DNA of 64,000 bases from Diphasiastrum complanatum (GCA_029204225.1 CM055102.1:61976168-62040167); one strand, 5' to 3'. Positions 1 through 11,627 are shown, numbered from the stretch's first letter. Notes: generated by a model not told the origin, from the sequence alone. Numbers and translations: made by a program.

Positions 1-815
1 TCTCTTCTTGCCAGTCTTCCATCCTCTTTGATAATTTAGTGTTGCTTATGAGCAATACCCCTGTGCTATCTCTCCAAAAATTGACAGCAAGTTTGTTGTA
101 GGAAGAAGTTAGGAGGAAAAGCTTGTCCACATCTACAAGTACCAAATCCATGGCACTCTATTCAAACAAGCAGCAATCCAAGAAGAAGAAAGACTTCAAG
201 GATAAGAAGACAAAGGCAGAACAACAACAACATTACAACCAAAACTGTAGTAGCATAGTCACTCATCGTCCAAGACCAAACTATTTTGCAGATATTCCAA
301 AAGAACCAACCATGACATCAAGGACTGTTGCATCCCCAAGCACAATGAAGCAAAGAAGAAGATGCAGCAGCACCAAGAAGGCAACTTTGACACAGTCAGA
401 GGATCTCAAGATGAAGAGAAGGCACCGATGGTACAAAATCAATCTAGTAGAGATGCCCATCAATGGTATCTCGATTCAGGTGCCTCTCAATAATTCACGC
501 CATGCAAGGACCTCTTCTCTACACTCATAGCTACGGAATCAAAGTACATTTTCTCTGGTGACTCCAGTTCACACCAAGTTGAAGGCCGAGGGTCTATTCA
601 ACTGCAGTTCTCTGATGGCATCACTAGGCAGCTCAATGGAGTACTTTATGTACCCAGATTAACAAAGAACCTTATATCTATTAGCAAGATCACAGATTAG
701 GGCTATAGAGCTTTGTTCACTGCCAACCGATGTACTATTTTATATGAGAACTCAAAGGAAATCCTCTCTGCTTACAAAGAAGAAAATTTGTAAATACTGA
801 GTCACGATGTTGCAC
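1..815 (+). pseudogene. copia gag tail, zinc knuckle and protease (broken)
   Basis: The gag tail is followed by a Lys/Gln-rich stretch and then CRYSKRTNHDIKDC at about 290-335. This is a CCHC knuckle in which the second Cys has become Ser. The protease active site reads YLDSGAS, with DSGAS at 473-487, and is followed at 491 by a stop codon and then FTPCKDLFSTL. Further on, VLYVPRLTKNLISISK (about 638-690) is the conserved end of the protease region. Zinc-knuckle loss, stops and frame changes make this a pseudogene. Assignment to copia gag-protease rests on motif order and is firm; the exact family is not known. Confidence 0.8.
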
Positions 816-820
816 TTTCT

Positions 821-1475
821 GTGAGTTGTTCAGATGCTAATTTATGGCATCAAAGATTAGGTCATTTAAACATGCATTCAATCTTGTATATGCATCACAA
901 TAAAATGGTCAAGGACATGAATATAATTGCTATCACCACAGCTAATCAGACTATCTATGAAAACTATCTACTAGGGAAACAACCTAGGACGAGATATCCT
1001 AGAGGACAAGCCAAAAGGGTGAAGTCTATCTTGTCATTGATACACAGTGACTTGTGTGGTCCTATGGGCATATCTTCATTAGGTCAAGCTCTATATTTTA
1101 TCACATATATTGATGATTACTCCCGATTTGCCAGAGTTATGTTCATAAAGAACAAGTCAGAAGCATTTCATTGCTTCAAAGACTTCAAGCAATACGCTCG
1201 GAATCAAACTGGTCAGAAAATCAAGGCTACGGTATGATTCAGGGGGAGATTCAGGGGGAGAGTTCTTGTCAAATGAGATGAAGGACTACCTATCTTCATG
1301 TGGTGTGCACCACCAATTTACTAGAGCTACACTCCACAACATAATGGAGTACCAGAGTGGAAGAACCGCACACTATTGGAAGCTGCACGATCCATGACAA
1401 TAAATTCGCATTTGCCTCAAACCTTTTGGGCAGAAGCTATCTCTACAACTTGCTATTTGCAAACCCTTGGATTGT
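821..1475 (+). pseudogene. copia integrase fragment
   Basis: The open frame 821-1237 contains LWHQRLGHLN (GAG-pre-integrase, with the His residues of the HHCC region), then HSDLCGPM and YFITYIDDYSRF of the integrase catalytic core. After a frame break, YTPQHNGVPEWKNRTLLEAARSM appears in pieces at about 1330-1400, followed by FWAEAI. A 12-bp tandem duplication (attcagggggag, about 1237-1260) sits where the GGEF motif should be and helps destroy the frame. The enzyme would have inserted copia cDNA into the genome. Here it cannot be functional. Confidence 0.85.
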
Positions 1476-1599
1476 GGCATCACATCTTCCACCTCTTAGT
1501 CAAAAACCATGATAAACTCACTAAATTGCCACGATTTAGCAATCACATCCAAGTGGATAGCCTTGAGTTCAGGGTTGAGAAGTAGAAGAAAAAGGAAGT

Positions 1600-2385
1600 A
1601 CACATGACTCTGATGATGTATAAAGGATGGTCATGTGGTCGAACAAGTAAAATGACCAAAATACGACTACTTTTTGCAAATTATACTATATGATGCTCCA
1701 CGTGTCTACTTGGAGTACCTTTGGTCCTTTGAATTATTATTTACAACTTGTCCTTCACTAGAGTATCAAAGCATGATTTATTAACTCCTCTAAAGGCCAA
1801 ATTCCTATGTCTAGGATTACTCCAAATCCTCGATAATAGGACATCGTCATAGCATTTAGTAAAAAAGTGTCTGAATTTTTATATGAAGGAAAATAGTCTT
1901 TTTAGAGGCCTTAGAGTAATTATTAAAGTTACGCAAGCTAGTTCTAACTTCTCAATGACACATTACCACTTGTAAAAGTCATGAGAAAGGCCATTCTTCT
2001 ATTCACATAAAGGATTTCCTTGAAATATAGACATGCATTTTAGAAGAGGATTCACTTCTAGAAAGGGGCTTTAATGCATTCGGCCGGAAAAGCAATGAGG
2101 TGCTACCATAAAAACTTTTGAAAGTTTCTTGACTCATTAAGAGGTTGACATGTGCCACGAAAGTTTCAAGTCTCTAAGGTCATTCCCCTCAGGCCTATGA
2201 TGCCAAGAATTATATACAAAAGTTTAAAGGAACCCATCCTCTCACCTCATGTGTGCAAAAAATCTCTAATTCATTGTGACATTAGGACATCCAACATATC
2301 ATGTGAATCTTGATTAAGGTCACATGATGGTTGACCGAAGTTCATTGGCAAAAGCAAATCATTGAATCATTGTTGCTCTCATTGA
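1600..2385. other. unassigned AT-rich DNA after the copia remnant
   Basis: No coding region, LTR boundary or repeat copy elsewhere in the window was recognised. It may be decayed internal or LTR sequence of the copia element upstream. Confidence 0.4.
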
Positions 2386-2389
2386 ATCA

Positions 2390-2508
2390 ATGCTCTCTCT
2401 CTCTCTCTCTCACAGTCGCTCAAGTGAATCAATGCTCTCACTCATGTTGCTCTAAGTCATTGAATCATCTATCTATCTATCTATCTATCTCTCTCTCTCT
2501 CTCTCTCA
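2390..2508. repeat. (CT)n and (ATCT)n microsatellites
   Basis: A short (CT)n tract near 2393-2411 is followed, about 55 bp later, by an (ATCT)n tract running into (CT)n at about 2467-2508. The phrase gaatcaatgctctc recurs around both tracts, suggesting local duplication. Confidence 0.8.
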
Positions 2509-2522
2509 AGTGAATCAATGCT

Positions 2523-2556
2523 CTCGAGCACTGAGCTCTCTCACTCAGTGCTCGAG
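2523..2556. repeat. perfect 13-bp inverted repeat (hairpin)
   Basis: ctcgagcactgag (2523-2535) and its exact reverse complement ctcagtgctcgag (2544-2556) are separated by 8 bases. No U-run follows, so it is not a bacterial-type terminator. Its role is unknown. Confidence 0.75.
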
Positions 2557-3917
2557 AAACAACCTGCATTTTATATAACTTCTCAGTTTTTTGAAGACTT
2601 TTAGGTACATATGCTTGTATAAAAAATCGTTACACATTTGATATGCCAATTTTTGAGAAAATTTGCCCATTCCATTCCTATAGCTTGTGGGATTTCCCGA
2701 GCAATCCTCTCACTCTCCAAGAAATAATAAAAACTGTACAAAAAACATGGAGTTGCAAGGAGCAGCAAATGCCAAAAGGTCTTAAGGGACGTGGGAGGCC
2801 ATGAGGGTTTGACATTGACATCTTAATGGCTCGCCTAACGTCCTTGTCGAATCCGAGCACATATGATTTACCTCTCGTGCAAGGCTGATTGCACTGAGAG
2901 AGTCATCATCCATCCCTAGCTATTTCTCACACTCTCTTCACTCTTTCTTTCTTAATTTCTTCAGGTTCAGAGCACCTGGCAATGGGCGATGGGCATAGAT
3001 ACAAACAAAGCACACCATTATTTAATACTGTAAATGCTGACGCGTGCGACAGAAGTGGTCCGTCTTCACCACGCAGGTGAAAACGATCTTCACAATCACA
3101 AGGGCTGTAGCGTTGACCTGCACGGTAATTTTGGACAGTAAAACTTGCAATAACGGACGCAGCAGCCACTGACGACTGACTCTGGCTGTAGTGTAGCGTA
3201 GGCTGTATTTTCCCCCTCGGAAGCTGCACCTTCTCTCTTTTTTGTTTGATTTGGTGTTTTGTGAAGCCAAAGACAAAAGGGGAATTGGGAATCGGGATGC
3301 CCATTGCCAATGCGATGAGGTGAAGCCTGAAGGGAAAAGCAGCAGGCTGCAGCTGTGGACTGTGAAGGCTTCAGGGTACTTTCCCTTTCTCTGCACTGTA
3401 CCTGCAATCACAGCCACTTGTCTAGAGCTACTCCCTGGCCAGCCCAGCCTCCAGGCCGCACAAAAGATCAGCTGAGCTGAAGCCTGAGGGTGCAAGCATC
3501 AAGAAGGGCTCCAGCAGCCAGCTTCATCCCAGCATTGAGAAAGGTTGATGCATCTGATGATGATGCATCAGGGAATACAAAGGTTTATCATCCATTTCTA
3601 CCCTGCCCAGTGCCCAGTGCCTACACCCTCAATGAAGTCAAGAAATAAGCTCATCGGTCATCCCCACACAACCTCCTCTTTGTCTTGTGTTATGGTAGCT
3701 TATTAATACAAGTTATAACTCCAATGAGAGAGAGTTATAGTATTTTGTCTCAAGGGATGTCTTGGCTACATCTTGTCTTTCATGTGTTGGCAAAATTATT
3801 CAAAACTTCAATGTGTGGCATGCAATCTTGGAATTTACAAGCCTTGGCTCTTGTCTTTGATCTTATTGCATGTCATCAAATACGTGGCCTACACCTCCCT
3901 TTTGGCATTGTCTTCCC
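2557..3917. other. no supported gene
   Basis: Several overlapping reading frames on both strands at 2927-3500 have no recognisable motif and contradict each other. This stretch is more GC-rich than its surroundings, and pyrimidine-rich at 2925-2960. It could be unannotated exon or UTR, but nothing confirms this. Confidence 0.35.
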
Positions 3918-3933
3918 GCATTTTAGCCTTCTT

Positions 3934-4017
3934 ATCATGACGGGTTGGCTCGTTGGTTAGCTTGACATCCAAAATTTCTTTGGTCTCAGGTTCGAGCCTC
4001 CCCTTGGAAACCAAGAA
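3934..4017 (+). mobile_element. short tRNA-derived SINE, copy A
   Basis: This body of about 84 bp contains a Pol III box A-like TGGCTCGTTGGTTAGC and a box B GGTTCGAGCC, and ends in CTTGGAAACCAAG, which can form a 5-bp stem with an AAA loop. It is flanked by a perfect 16-bp duplication, gcattttagccttctt, at 3918-3933 and 4018-4033. Internal Pol III boxes plus a target-site duplication indicate retrotransposition of a tRNA-like transcript, not a tRNA gene. No poly(A) tail is present. Four further copies occur in the window. Confidence 0.85.
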
Positions 4018-4033
4018 GCATTTTAGCCTTCTT

Positions 4034-4555
4034 GTAATAGTAGTGAGCTACTTAATCAATTTCTCAAATGACACTACATATCTTTTCTAGGTCACTTTGA
4101 AATGAAGAAAGTGTTCTTTAGTATTTGGTAGTAGTATAACGTTTTTTTTTTTTCTCACTTGCCCAAACATGCCCAACAAAGGTGCTCACAATATTTTGGA
4201 TCAACTTGGTTTTATAATTAGTTGTTTTTCACCTATTTATCACCTTGGCCAACTTTGAGCTTTGCGATTATAGCAGCATCAAGTTATCCTGGTGATTCTC
4301 TCATAGCTTAGGTGTTGCAATTTTTTGCAGTTCTCTTAATCCTTTAATATTGCCTCATATCTTTTAAATTTTTGCAAGTACACGTCAAAGATGCTCTAGA
4401 TTTTTTAGATCACCATGTTGTTTTTCTACCATCAACAACACTATTTTTTCATAAAACTTGAGTAATATATTCTTTTTTGGCATTGCCTTGCAAAAGGCAA
4501 TACTCTGTGTTCAAGTTGGATAATGGAGTTTCTACAAAAGTCAATGTCTTAAATC
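4034..4555. other. AT-rich DNA, nothing recognised
   Basis: No ORF with family motifs and no repeat shared with other parts of the window was seen. Confidence 0.4.
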
Positions 4556-4780
4556 ATGAAGGGTATATGCACACACAAGCTTGATCACATCTCAAAGGAA
4601 TACTATCCTTTGAGATGCACCTTTATATGCAAATTGTATATAGCAATAAATTTATTCTCTCTCTTTTTCTAGCATACATGAAGGGTATATGCACACAAAA
4701 GCTTGATCACATTTGAGATGCACCTTTATATGCAAATTGTATATAGCAATAAATTAATTCTCTCTCTTTTTCTAGCATAC
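4556..4780. repeat. tandem duplication, 122-bp and 103-bp units
   Basis: Unit 1 (4556-4677) and unit 2 (4678-4780) are nearly identical over agggtatatgcacac, cacctttatatgcaaattg and ctctctctttttctagcata. Unit 1 contains an internal 9-bp inverted repeat, ctcaaagga/tcctttgag. In unit 2 this is collapsed to a single ttgag, which accounts for the 19-base length difference. Confidence 0.85.
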
Positions 4781-5534
4781 ATGAGATGCACCTTAATATG
4801 CAAGTCAAAAATAGTAAAAAGTTCACGCATATTTTTTTTTTGCATGCATCCCTAGCCTCTCAACCTTCACTATGCACCAACAACGTCAACAACAATAAAA
4901 TAAAAATTTGATTTTTGCATTCACAAAATCATTTCTTATACATTTTTTATTATTGTTGTCATATCTCTACTCATGCACACACTTTGAATAAGAGTTCAAT
5001 CCTTGAGGTACTAAAAGAAAATGCTAACCATTATGAAGAGTTCCAAGACACCTATGACGTGAAAATAACTATTTACGTTGCATCCAACCTTAAACAATCA
5101 TGTTCTTTACTCAATAAATTTGTGCCAATGCCTATAACACAAAGATTTTCTTTATTTCTAGATGGTCAATTTTATGGTGCATACAATGTTAATTCAATGA
5201 AGCTACTTTGTTAATGATCAATGCCTTGGGACCTATTTTCATTACATAATATGCAAAAGAATGTATTTGTAAACAAGTCTTCAAGAGAAAAAAAAAAAAT
5301 GTAAAATGATATGCTAAATTGCTAAATGTAGATCAAAACTAACCCTTCAAGTTGGAAATACGAGATAATATTTCAAACTTCATTTGAAATCCAAAGTTTT
5401 GAGAATCTATAAATAAAAATTTCTTTGGAACCTATTTCCAAGGATTTATGAATCCAAAAGTTTTAATGGAAAGTCAAAGGATGAAGTAGCACTATCAAGG
5501 AAATGTATTAGAATGGACTTGTAAGATGGTGGTT
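4781..5534. other. no supported gene
   Basis: A 99-codon + frame at 4915-5214 has no recognised motif, and base composition is uniform AT-rich. Treated as noncoding. Confidence 0.35.
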
Positions 5535-5547
5535 GGGGACCTTTATG

Positions 5548-5633
5548 CTTCTTGGTTTCCAAGGGGAGGCTCGAACCTGGGACCAAAGAAACTTTGGATG
5601 CCAAGCTAACCAGTTGAGCCAACCCCATTGGGT
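5548..5633 (-). mobile_element. short tRNA-derived SINE, copy B
   Basis: Reverse-strand copy of the same ~85-bp element. It has box A TGGCTCAACTGGTTAGC, box B GGTTCGAGCC and the terminal CTTGGAAACCAAG hairpin. The flanking 13-bp duplication ggggacctttatg lies at 5535-5547 and 5634-5646. It is one of the least degraded copies and the best reference for the family in this window. Confidence 0.88.
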
Positions 5634-5646
5634 GGGGACCTTTATG

Positions 5647-6376
5647 ACATCCTTCATGTAGAAAGGAAGGTATTACATTTAAATTTAGAGCCTTGTGGGA
5701 TGTCTTGTATTTTTTTTAATGTTGTTCAATGTCCACCATCTCATTTAATTCATTTTTTGAGAAATTTTTTTTTTTAATTTATGCTTAATTGCAAGCTGTC
5801 ACCTGTCGATTGGTTCAAGCTTTTTGGAAAATAGTGGCAAAGCACATCATTTGAAGCATATTGTTTTAAGGCTGGACCAAACATAAATTGGAGCCAAGCC
5901 CCAGGTAGATCAATGAAGCAACAAGCAAGGTTTGAGCCTCTACATAAGCATGGCATGAATTTGCCTCTTGAACAACTCATCCCACTAAAGGCATGGAATT
6001 TGTAGGATGCAAAGCCCTTCAAAGGCCTCTTTGCCTTTTTAGAGAATGCAAAATAATCTACAAATAGTCACCCAAGATTATAGTTAATAGTCATCTTTCA
6101 AGTTGGGAAACCAAAGAAATACTTCAAAAACGATCAAAAAGTCAAAGTTTTACAAATTCCCTAACATAAGTTTCATAACACAATTTGAAGAGTCAAACCT
6201 CATAGTTGGTTACAAAAATTTAGTAGAACATGTTTCCCACAATTTTAACTTATTTTTTGTTCTAGAAACAAAAGATAAGTTAACATATCAAGTTAAATGG
6301 TTGTTATAAAATGACAACATTATTAGGACAAAGATGGACCCTTCAAATTCCAAACTTGAATGGTGTCGTTATCATT

Positions 6377-6377
<1 letters not shown>
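5647..6377. other. no supported gene
   Basis: AT-rich DNA. The short frames at 5774-6022 (-) and 6103-6309 (+) show no family motif. Confidence 0.35.

Positions 6378-6432
<55 letters not shown>
6378..6432. repeat. (CT)n microsatellite
   Basis: About 27 uninterrupted CT units, roughly 1.1 kb upstream of the AP2 gene start. CT tracts are common in plant promoters and 5' leaders, but at this distance a link to the gene is speculative. Confidence 0.95.
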
Positions 6433-6437
<5 letters not shown>

Positions 6438-7546
6438 AGCGAAACCTAGGGTTTCCGGCTTTTCAATTTGAAAGTCTCACTAATTTATATATGGAGACAG
6501 CTTTGAACAGTGACAATATATACGACGTGGACCAATCAAATTCCAAAGATGTGTTTAATCCATTTTGGCTCAATTGATGTATGTTTTCCACACATCTATC
6601 ATTTAGCTTCAAAAAACCATTTCACATTACTTGGTTAATAAGTGGCCCACTTCAGCTTTCAAAAACGCCCCTCTTGGCCTCTCCCCATCATTGCTCCTTA
6701 TTTGAGTTTTACCTGAATTCCTTTGGCTCATTACATCTAATGCGTGTTTGTCGAGACCATTGGCTCGAGTGGGTAAGAGTCATCTACTAGAGTTAAACTA
6801 ATCCCCACTACCCTAGATGATGTCAAGTCCAAGGCCATTTGAATTGCTTAAGAGTGTTCACTAAACCGCGCCAGCAGTTAAAATATTTGCACCTTCTGGG
6901 CACTGGATGAGATCTTGGGTTTTGTGTTCCCTATTACCTATTAAGATCTTGGGTTTTGTGTCCCCTATTACCTATTAATGCACATTTGTACATATCAGTC
7001 CAACTAATTTACAATAATAATAATTGTGCTCTTGGTTTAAGCTTTTGTTATTTGCACACTTATTTTTTGGACTCCTAAAACATGAGGCTTCTAATTGCAT
7101 TACTATTTATGTAGTTCAGCTGCAGCTGCAACTTTATCTTCTCGGTGTTCTACCCAAATCTGATATGTTTCATCCTTTGGAAGATCATTTGTCCCATCTT
7201 CTACGTTCTGCCGGCTCAGCTCGTACCACCTATACACTATACTTCATCTCAGTTTTGCACGTACACTGTTTGCATTGAAGCATGCACAAATTGCTTTGAA
7301 CTTCTGCTATAATTACTGGCATACATGCATGTCAGAAAGCCTTCGGTCACTGGTTTCAGCTGCTCAGAAACTGGGTCATAGTTTGTTTCACATATTAATA
7401 GTCTGGAAGTGATCATACAAGACCCTCCATGGCAGCTTTGCCTTCAACAAGACAAGCAGCTTGATAAGTATCGGTATTGATCACAAAGCCAGTAGCCTTT
7501 CTGGACTTTTGTGGTTTTGTGAAGTGAAGCTGCTGTGTTTGAGCAT
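6433..7546 (+). other. upstream region of the AP2 gene
   Basis: No coding exon was recognised. It contains a 34-bp tandem duplication at 6911-6978 (gatcttgggttttgtg... twice). An in-frame TGA at 7520-7522 ends the frame upstream of the chosen ATG. Transcription start and promoter elements could not be placed with confidence. Confidence 0.4.
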
Positions 7547-10290
7547 ATGGCATTGGAAGGTACGTGGTTGCAGATTCCGACCCAACCAGGGTTGGAGGAG
7601 GAGATGCACTTGCTCGAGGATAACCGCCTTAGAACAGCTGCAGGGCTCGTGGAAAGTAAGGATCATTTGCAACCGAAAGGGAAGAGGAAAAGAGGAACTG
7701 CTATCAAAGATAAAGCTAATAAGACTCCTGTTAAAGCAACAAAGAGAAGCTCAATGTATCGAGGTGTTACTAGGTACTCACCTGCATAGAAACAGAAGCT
7801 CAAGTTATGTGATTTATGTCTAGATTCATGAGCTCGAATTTAGTATCCACGCATAAAAGATCAGAAAAAGAACGACGTCGACTGGTTTCACTAGGCTTTA
7901 CGTCTATTATTGAAGTGAGCTTGATAGAGGGCTCGCACTTCTTTTTGTTTAAGCTTCGAAGCAGCTGGTTTCATGACAGCATTCAGTTTTTTTTTTTTCA
8001 ATAAACTTGCTTTGGAATTAGCCACATCTTCCACACAGCTATAATTGATTCTAGTACCAGCTTCAGATAAGGCAGGGTATCAAGCCATATGGGCATATCA
8101 GCCACCTGACCAGATTAGTATGCCTTACCTCAAAACATAAAGTGCATCTTCCCGACTCATGACTCCGAGCATGCGTGTTATCCACAATCAGAGAAATTAA
8201 TCTTGCATTAATCAGTTGTAAAGTGGAGCTCGCTTACCCCTCGCAGCATGGAACAGCTTGCCGTATCTTTCTCCTGGCTTTGCTCTATAGCAATATAGTT
8301 CCTCAGCTGCTTCTGGTGGGTTGCAGACACAGGTGGACTGGTCGTTATGAAGCTCATCTCTGGGACAAAGGCGCCTGGAATCACACCCAAAATAAGAAGG
8401 GAAAACAAGGTACTGATTCTAGCTTTCAAGCTTCTTTGAATTACATTCTCTGCAACGAGTAGTTATCATCTAGTGCTTGCTAATTACGCTTAATCGGTAA
8501 TAGCAACGTTTATAATTCATTAAGTGCTGATAATTGGTCATCGTTGATCCATTTACGTATACTTATGATAAAATTTTCGTGTTATTTTATATGAAAGCTA
8601 GCAAGTCAAATTTTCTAAGCCGATGCCTTGTTTGGAACCTGTGCATGTGCTATGGTTCGTGCTGCTGTGTTCGTCGTTCCTACTTCTTGGCTTCAAAGTT
8701 CAGTTTATCTTGGTGAGTGTCTATCCCAGGTCAATTCCATCTTCCAGCTTAATAGCACTGCAGTCGGCTCCTTTGCAACAAGATTCTTGTTTTGGATCTG
8801 AAATAATGGCATACCCTTGTGGCACAGGTGCTTACGATGAAGAAGAAGCTGCAGCAAGGGCGTATGATCTAGCAGCATTGAAGTATTGGGGCCCAGGGAC
8901 AGTTATAAACTTTTCTGTAAGACTTTGATTTGAACATCGCAATTCTTAATAACTTTTACTCCATTGAGAGCATAATTAAGGTTTCTAATTTGTTTGCATG
9001 CTCATTAACAGATCGTCGACTATACAAGAGAAATAGAGGAAATGCAACGTGTCTCAAAGGAGGAATACCTGGCTTCATTAAGAAGGTGAGGATAAATAAA
9101 GTCTGGTTCTGTATGTTTATGAATTTTTTAGGCTGACTGTAGGAAATAGTGTGATGTCTCCATGTACAACTGTGTTAAACTGTCTTTTGGATGATATGCT
9201 CAGAGCTTGAATGGAATATATTTTGATTCTTATTCAGGAAAAGCAATGGTTTCTCAAGGGGTGTTTCCAAGTACCGAGGAGTTGCTCGGTATACAACTAT
9301 ACCTTTCTCTCATAAGTATTATGACGTAAGAATATATTTCACGCCTCTTTTCAAAAAACGCTCAGCATAAATTCGCAAGCATGTTCCTCGATCTGAACTG
9401 TGAATGAATGCAGGCATCATCATAACGGAAAATGGGAGGCTCGAATTGGTCGTGTTTTTGGGAACAAATACCTCTACCTAGGCACTTACAGTACGAACTT
9501 CAACCATCCACTCCCTATCCATGATCCCATCTATCAGCAGAAAGCTTTCATTAGCACGAAAACGGGAGTTTTTCAACTAATATTGTGCTGATGTTTGCAT
9601 CCAGACACGGAGGAAGAAGCCGCTGCTGCATACGACATGGCAGCCATCGAGTATAGAGGGCTTAACGCAGTCACGAATTTTGATCTGAGTCGCTACATCC
9701 GGTGGTTACGTCCAGGTCATATGAATGGTCCTTCAGAAGCTGTTGAGCTGTCAAGCTCCAAAACTGAAGAAAATACCATGCAACCACCTATGGAGCTACA
9801 GCCTTTTTCTGCATCTGATAACCCGTCAGAAATCTGGCCCAGTACTGAGAGCCCAGAAGAAATATATGAGTTTCCAGCTCGAACGCAGCCTCAAAAAACC
9901 GCGTCACCTTCCACTGCCTTGAGTGTATTGCTACAATCTTCCATGTTCAGACAGATGCTGGAAAAGGCATCTGGTACAGCTAATCTTGGTGATAGTTCAA
10001 TGGATGAGACTGCGAATGTGGGTGTTTTGGGTATGGATGTGGCCAGTCAGTATTTCTGTAGACGAAAAGTAGAGGAGAATCATCCTGCAATGGGAACATT
10101 AATCAATGAGCTAGAAGACTTTAATCAAAAACCTTTTCAGATAGATCATGTGAGTAGTTTTAGCTCATTTCACACGTCATCTTCTCAAATTAGTGAAAGA
10201 GATTCTTTGGAATCAGGTTTGTCTCTCATGAACTCCATAGGTGGTAGTGTCAGTGCACTGCCTGCCCCCAACCCCATAGTTACTTGCTAA
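7547..10290 (+). CDS. AP2-domain transcription factor, WRINKLED1/ADAP class
   Basis: Eight exons join into 1,296 nt (431 codons): 7547-7773, 8327-8409, 8704-8712, 8828-8916, 9012-9085, 9238-9288, 9414-9490 and 9605-10290. All seven introns are GT-AG and phases match. AP2 domain 1 (about residues 71-136) has [20 protein letters not shown] and [11 protein letters not shown]. The linker has [17 protein letters not shown]. Domain 2 (about 173-231) has [20 protein letters not shown] and [11 protein letters not shown] Lys/Arg-rich run near residues 45-65 (KGKRKRG) is a likely nuclear localisation signal. A conserved-looking [20 protein letters not shown] lies at about 305-324. Proteins of this class act in the nucleus and regulate fatty-acid, cuticle or ABA-related genes. 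The target here is not known. ATG 7547 is the first in frame after the stop at 7520. The LSVLLQSS motif favours the WRI3/WRI4/ADAP side of the family over WRI1 itself. Confidence 0.93.
8704..8712 (+). other. 9-nt micro-exon of the AP2 gene
   Basis: The nine bases tttatcttg lie between an acceptor ...ttcag and a strong donor gtgagt. Together with the flanking phase-1 G from exon 2 they encode Val-Tyr-Leu and the first base of Gly. This restores the invariant VYLGAYD stretch of AP2 domain 1. A 9-nt exon at this place is a known hallmark of WRI1-class and AP2-group genes. Automated gene finders commonly miss it, which would delete three residues from the DNA-binding fold. Confidence 0.93.
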
Positions 10291-11382
10291 TACTAACACT
10301 CTAGGATTTATCATGTAATTCAGTACTCAAAGATCACCTTAGACTCATCCAATTTCAATATCCAATTGAGACCTGGCTAAGCAAAAAATCCATAGAGGTG
10401 AATATTGATCCAATGCTTGGCTAATAATTTGCATCTCCTTGAGTAGTCGCCATGCCAGCCAACTACTTAGGTGACGCTAATTCATATACTGAACCATGAT
10501 ATTGCCTTTGTGCTAGATTTGGGTACATACTAGAAATTTATGGACTTTGAAGAACGATCGTGTAAGAAAGTACACTGATCATGTAAACATTGCAACAGGA
10601 CTTGTTATTTTGTGTGCTTTAACACTATTCACACTTGCAAAGCCTGTAGAACTTTCTACAGTAAAGTAAAAATACTTTGTTCCATTTCTCAAAGTAAGGA
10701 TGTGGATGGTAGGCTTGCAAGATGCTCAAAATAAACTTCTAAAGTAAGTAGATCTCGCTTTTGCTCACATTCAGAACTTCTAGAGAAACATATACATTGA
10801 AGAAAGGTCCTGATTATGAAGCTGATCTTGATGGTATTGTAGGTGATGATGCATAAATACGTTCCCATTTAATTCAACAATCTTCTTCGGACAGCATAGC
10901 TAACTACTGTTTTCGCTAATTTGCTTATGCATATCTATCATCTAGCAGATAAGTATAGTTCATTTAAACTCTCCATTCATATGAGCTACAACTCACGGAC
11001 CATGTTAATCATTTCTATAAAACAACATACATCTACAAAACATTAATTTGGGAGCTCGACTAGATTACCTTGTGAAGTCATTTATGCCTACTTGTTGGAT
11101 GTTATTGGATTAAACTCTAGGGTGGAGTACATTTGTGATAACTCTTTTGAGCTAAGCCACAATGTGGTAGCTTGATGTACAAAGAGCAAAGCTCACATCT
11201 ATGTACTTGTGAGTATGAGCACAAAAATGCCCTTTTGTTTTTTCAAGTTGTATAAATAGCAAAGGCAGTTTTTTTACCTCTAAGGCATGAAACATAAAAG
11301 AATATATAACACATAAATTAAGATACTACAAATTAGAGTAGCATGAACTAGTAAGCATAAAACATAAATTAATGGCATCATA

Positions 11383-11385
<3 letters not shown>
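10291..11385 (+). other. 3' flank of the AP2 gene
   Basis: The 3' UTR should begin here. An AATAAA-like hexamer occurs near 10729, but the cleavage site is not determinable. No further gene was seen. A segment near 11285-11350 (catgaaacataaa..., attagagtagcatgaa) is repeated at about 11448-11505 on the other side of the (CT)n tract. Confidence 0.4.

Positions 11386-11441
<56 letters not shown>
11386..11441. repeat. (CT)n microsatellite between ~60-bp direct repeats
   Basis: About 28 CT units flanked on both sides by near-identical sequence beginning catgaaacataaa and ending gagtagcatgaa. Confidence 0.93.
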
Positions 11442-11444
<3 letters not shown>

Positions 11445-11517
11445 CATGAAACATAAAGGAATATATAACACATAAATTAAGATATAACAAATTAGAGTAG
11501 CATGAAGCAAACTAATG

Positions 11518-11604
11518 CTTCTTGGTTTCCAAGGGGAGGCTCGAACTTGAGACTAAAGAGACTTTGGATGTCAAGATAACCAATTGAGCCAACACCCTTG
11601 AGTT
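11518..11604 (-). mobile_element. short tRNA-derived SINE, copy C
   Basis: A reverse-strand copy of about 87 bp with box A-like TGGCTCAATTGGTTATC, box B-like AGTTCGAGCC and the CTTGGAAACCAAG end. It is flanked by a 14-bp duplication, gaagcaaactaatg, at 11504-11517 and 11605-11618. It is more diverged than copy B and sits inside a microsatellite-flanked dispersed repeat. Confidence 0.86.
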
Positions 11605-11626
11605 GAAGCAAACTAATGGCATCATA

Positions 11627-11627
<1 letters not shown>

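Larger units (their letters stand above)
1..1600 (+). mobile_element. Ty1/copia retrotransposon remnant (gag to integrase)
   Basis: The window opens inside a copia gag: bases near 2-45 read LLASLPSSFDNLV, a typical gag C-terminal segment. A degenerate zinc knuckle, an aspartic protease site, the GAG-pre-integrase segment and the integrase core follow in the usual copia order. Several in-frame stops and frame changes show that it is dead. Reverse transcriptase and RNase H are absent after about 1600, so the element is truncated 3', and its 5' end lies outside the window. The gag resembles the one at 44.3-44.8 kb, suggesting the same broad family. Confidence 0.85.

Noticed and set aside
2523-2556. 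13-bp inverted repeat as a transcription terminator
   Set aside because: No T-run follows, and intrinsic terminators are not used by nuclear Pol II.
2927-3495. Overlapping frames on both strands (up to 157 codons)
   Set aside because: No family motif, no supporting splice pattern and mutually contradictory frames.
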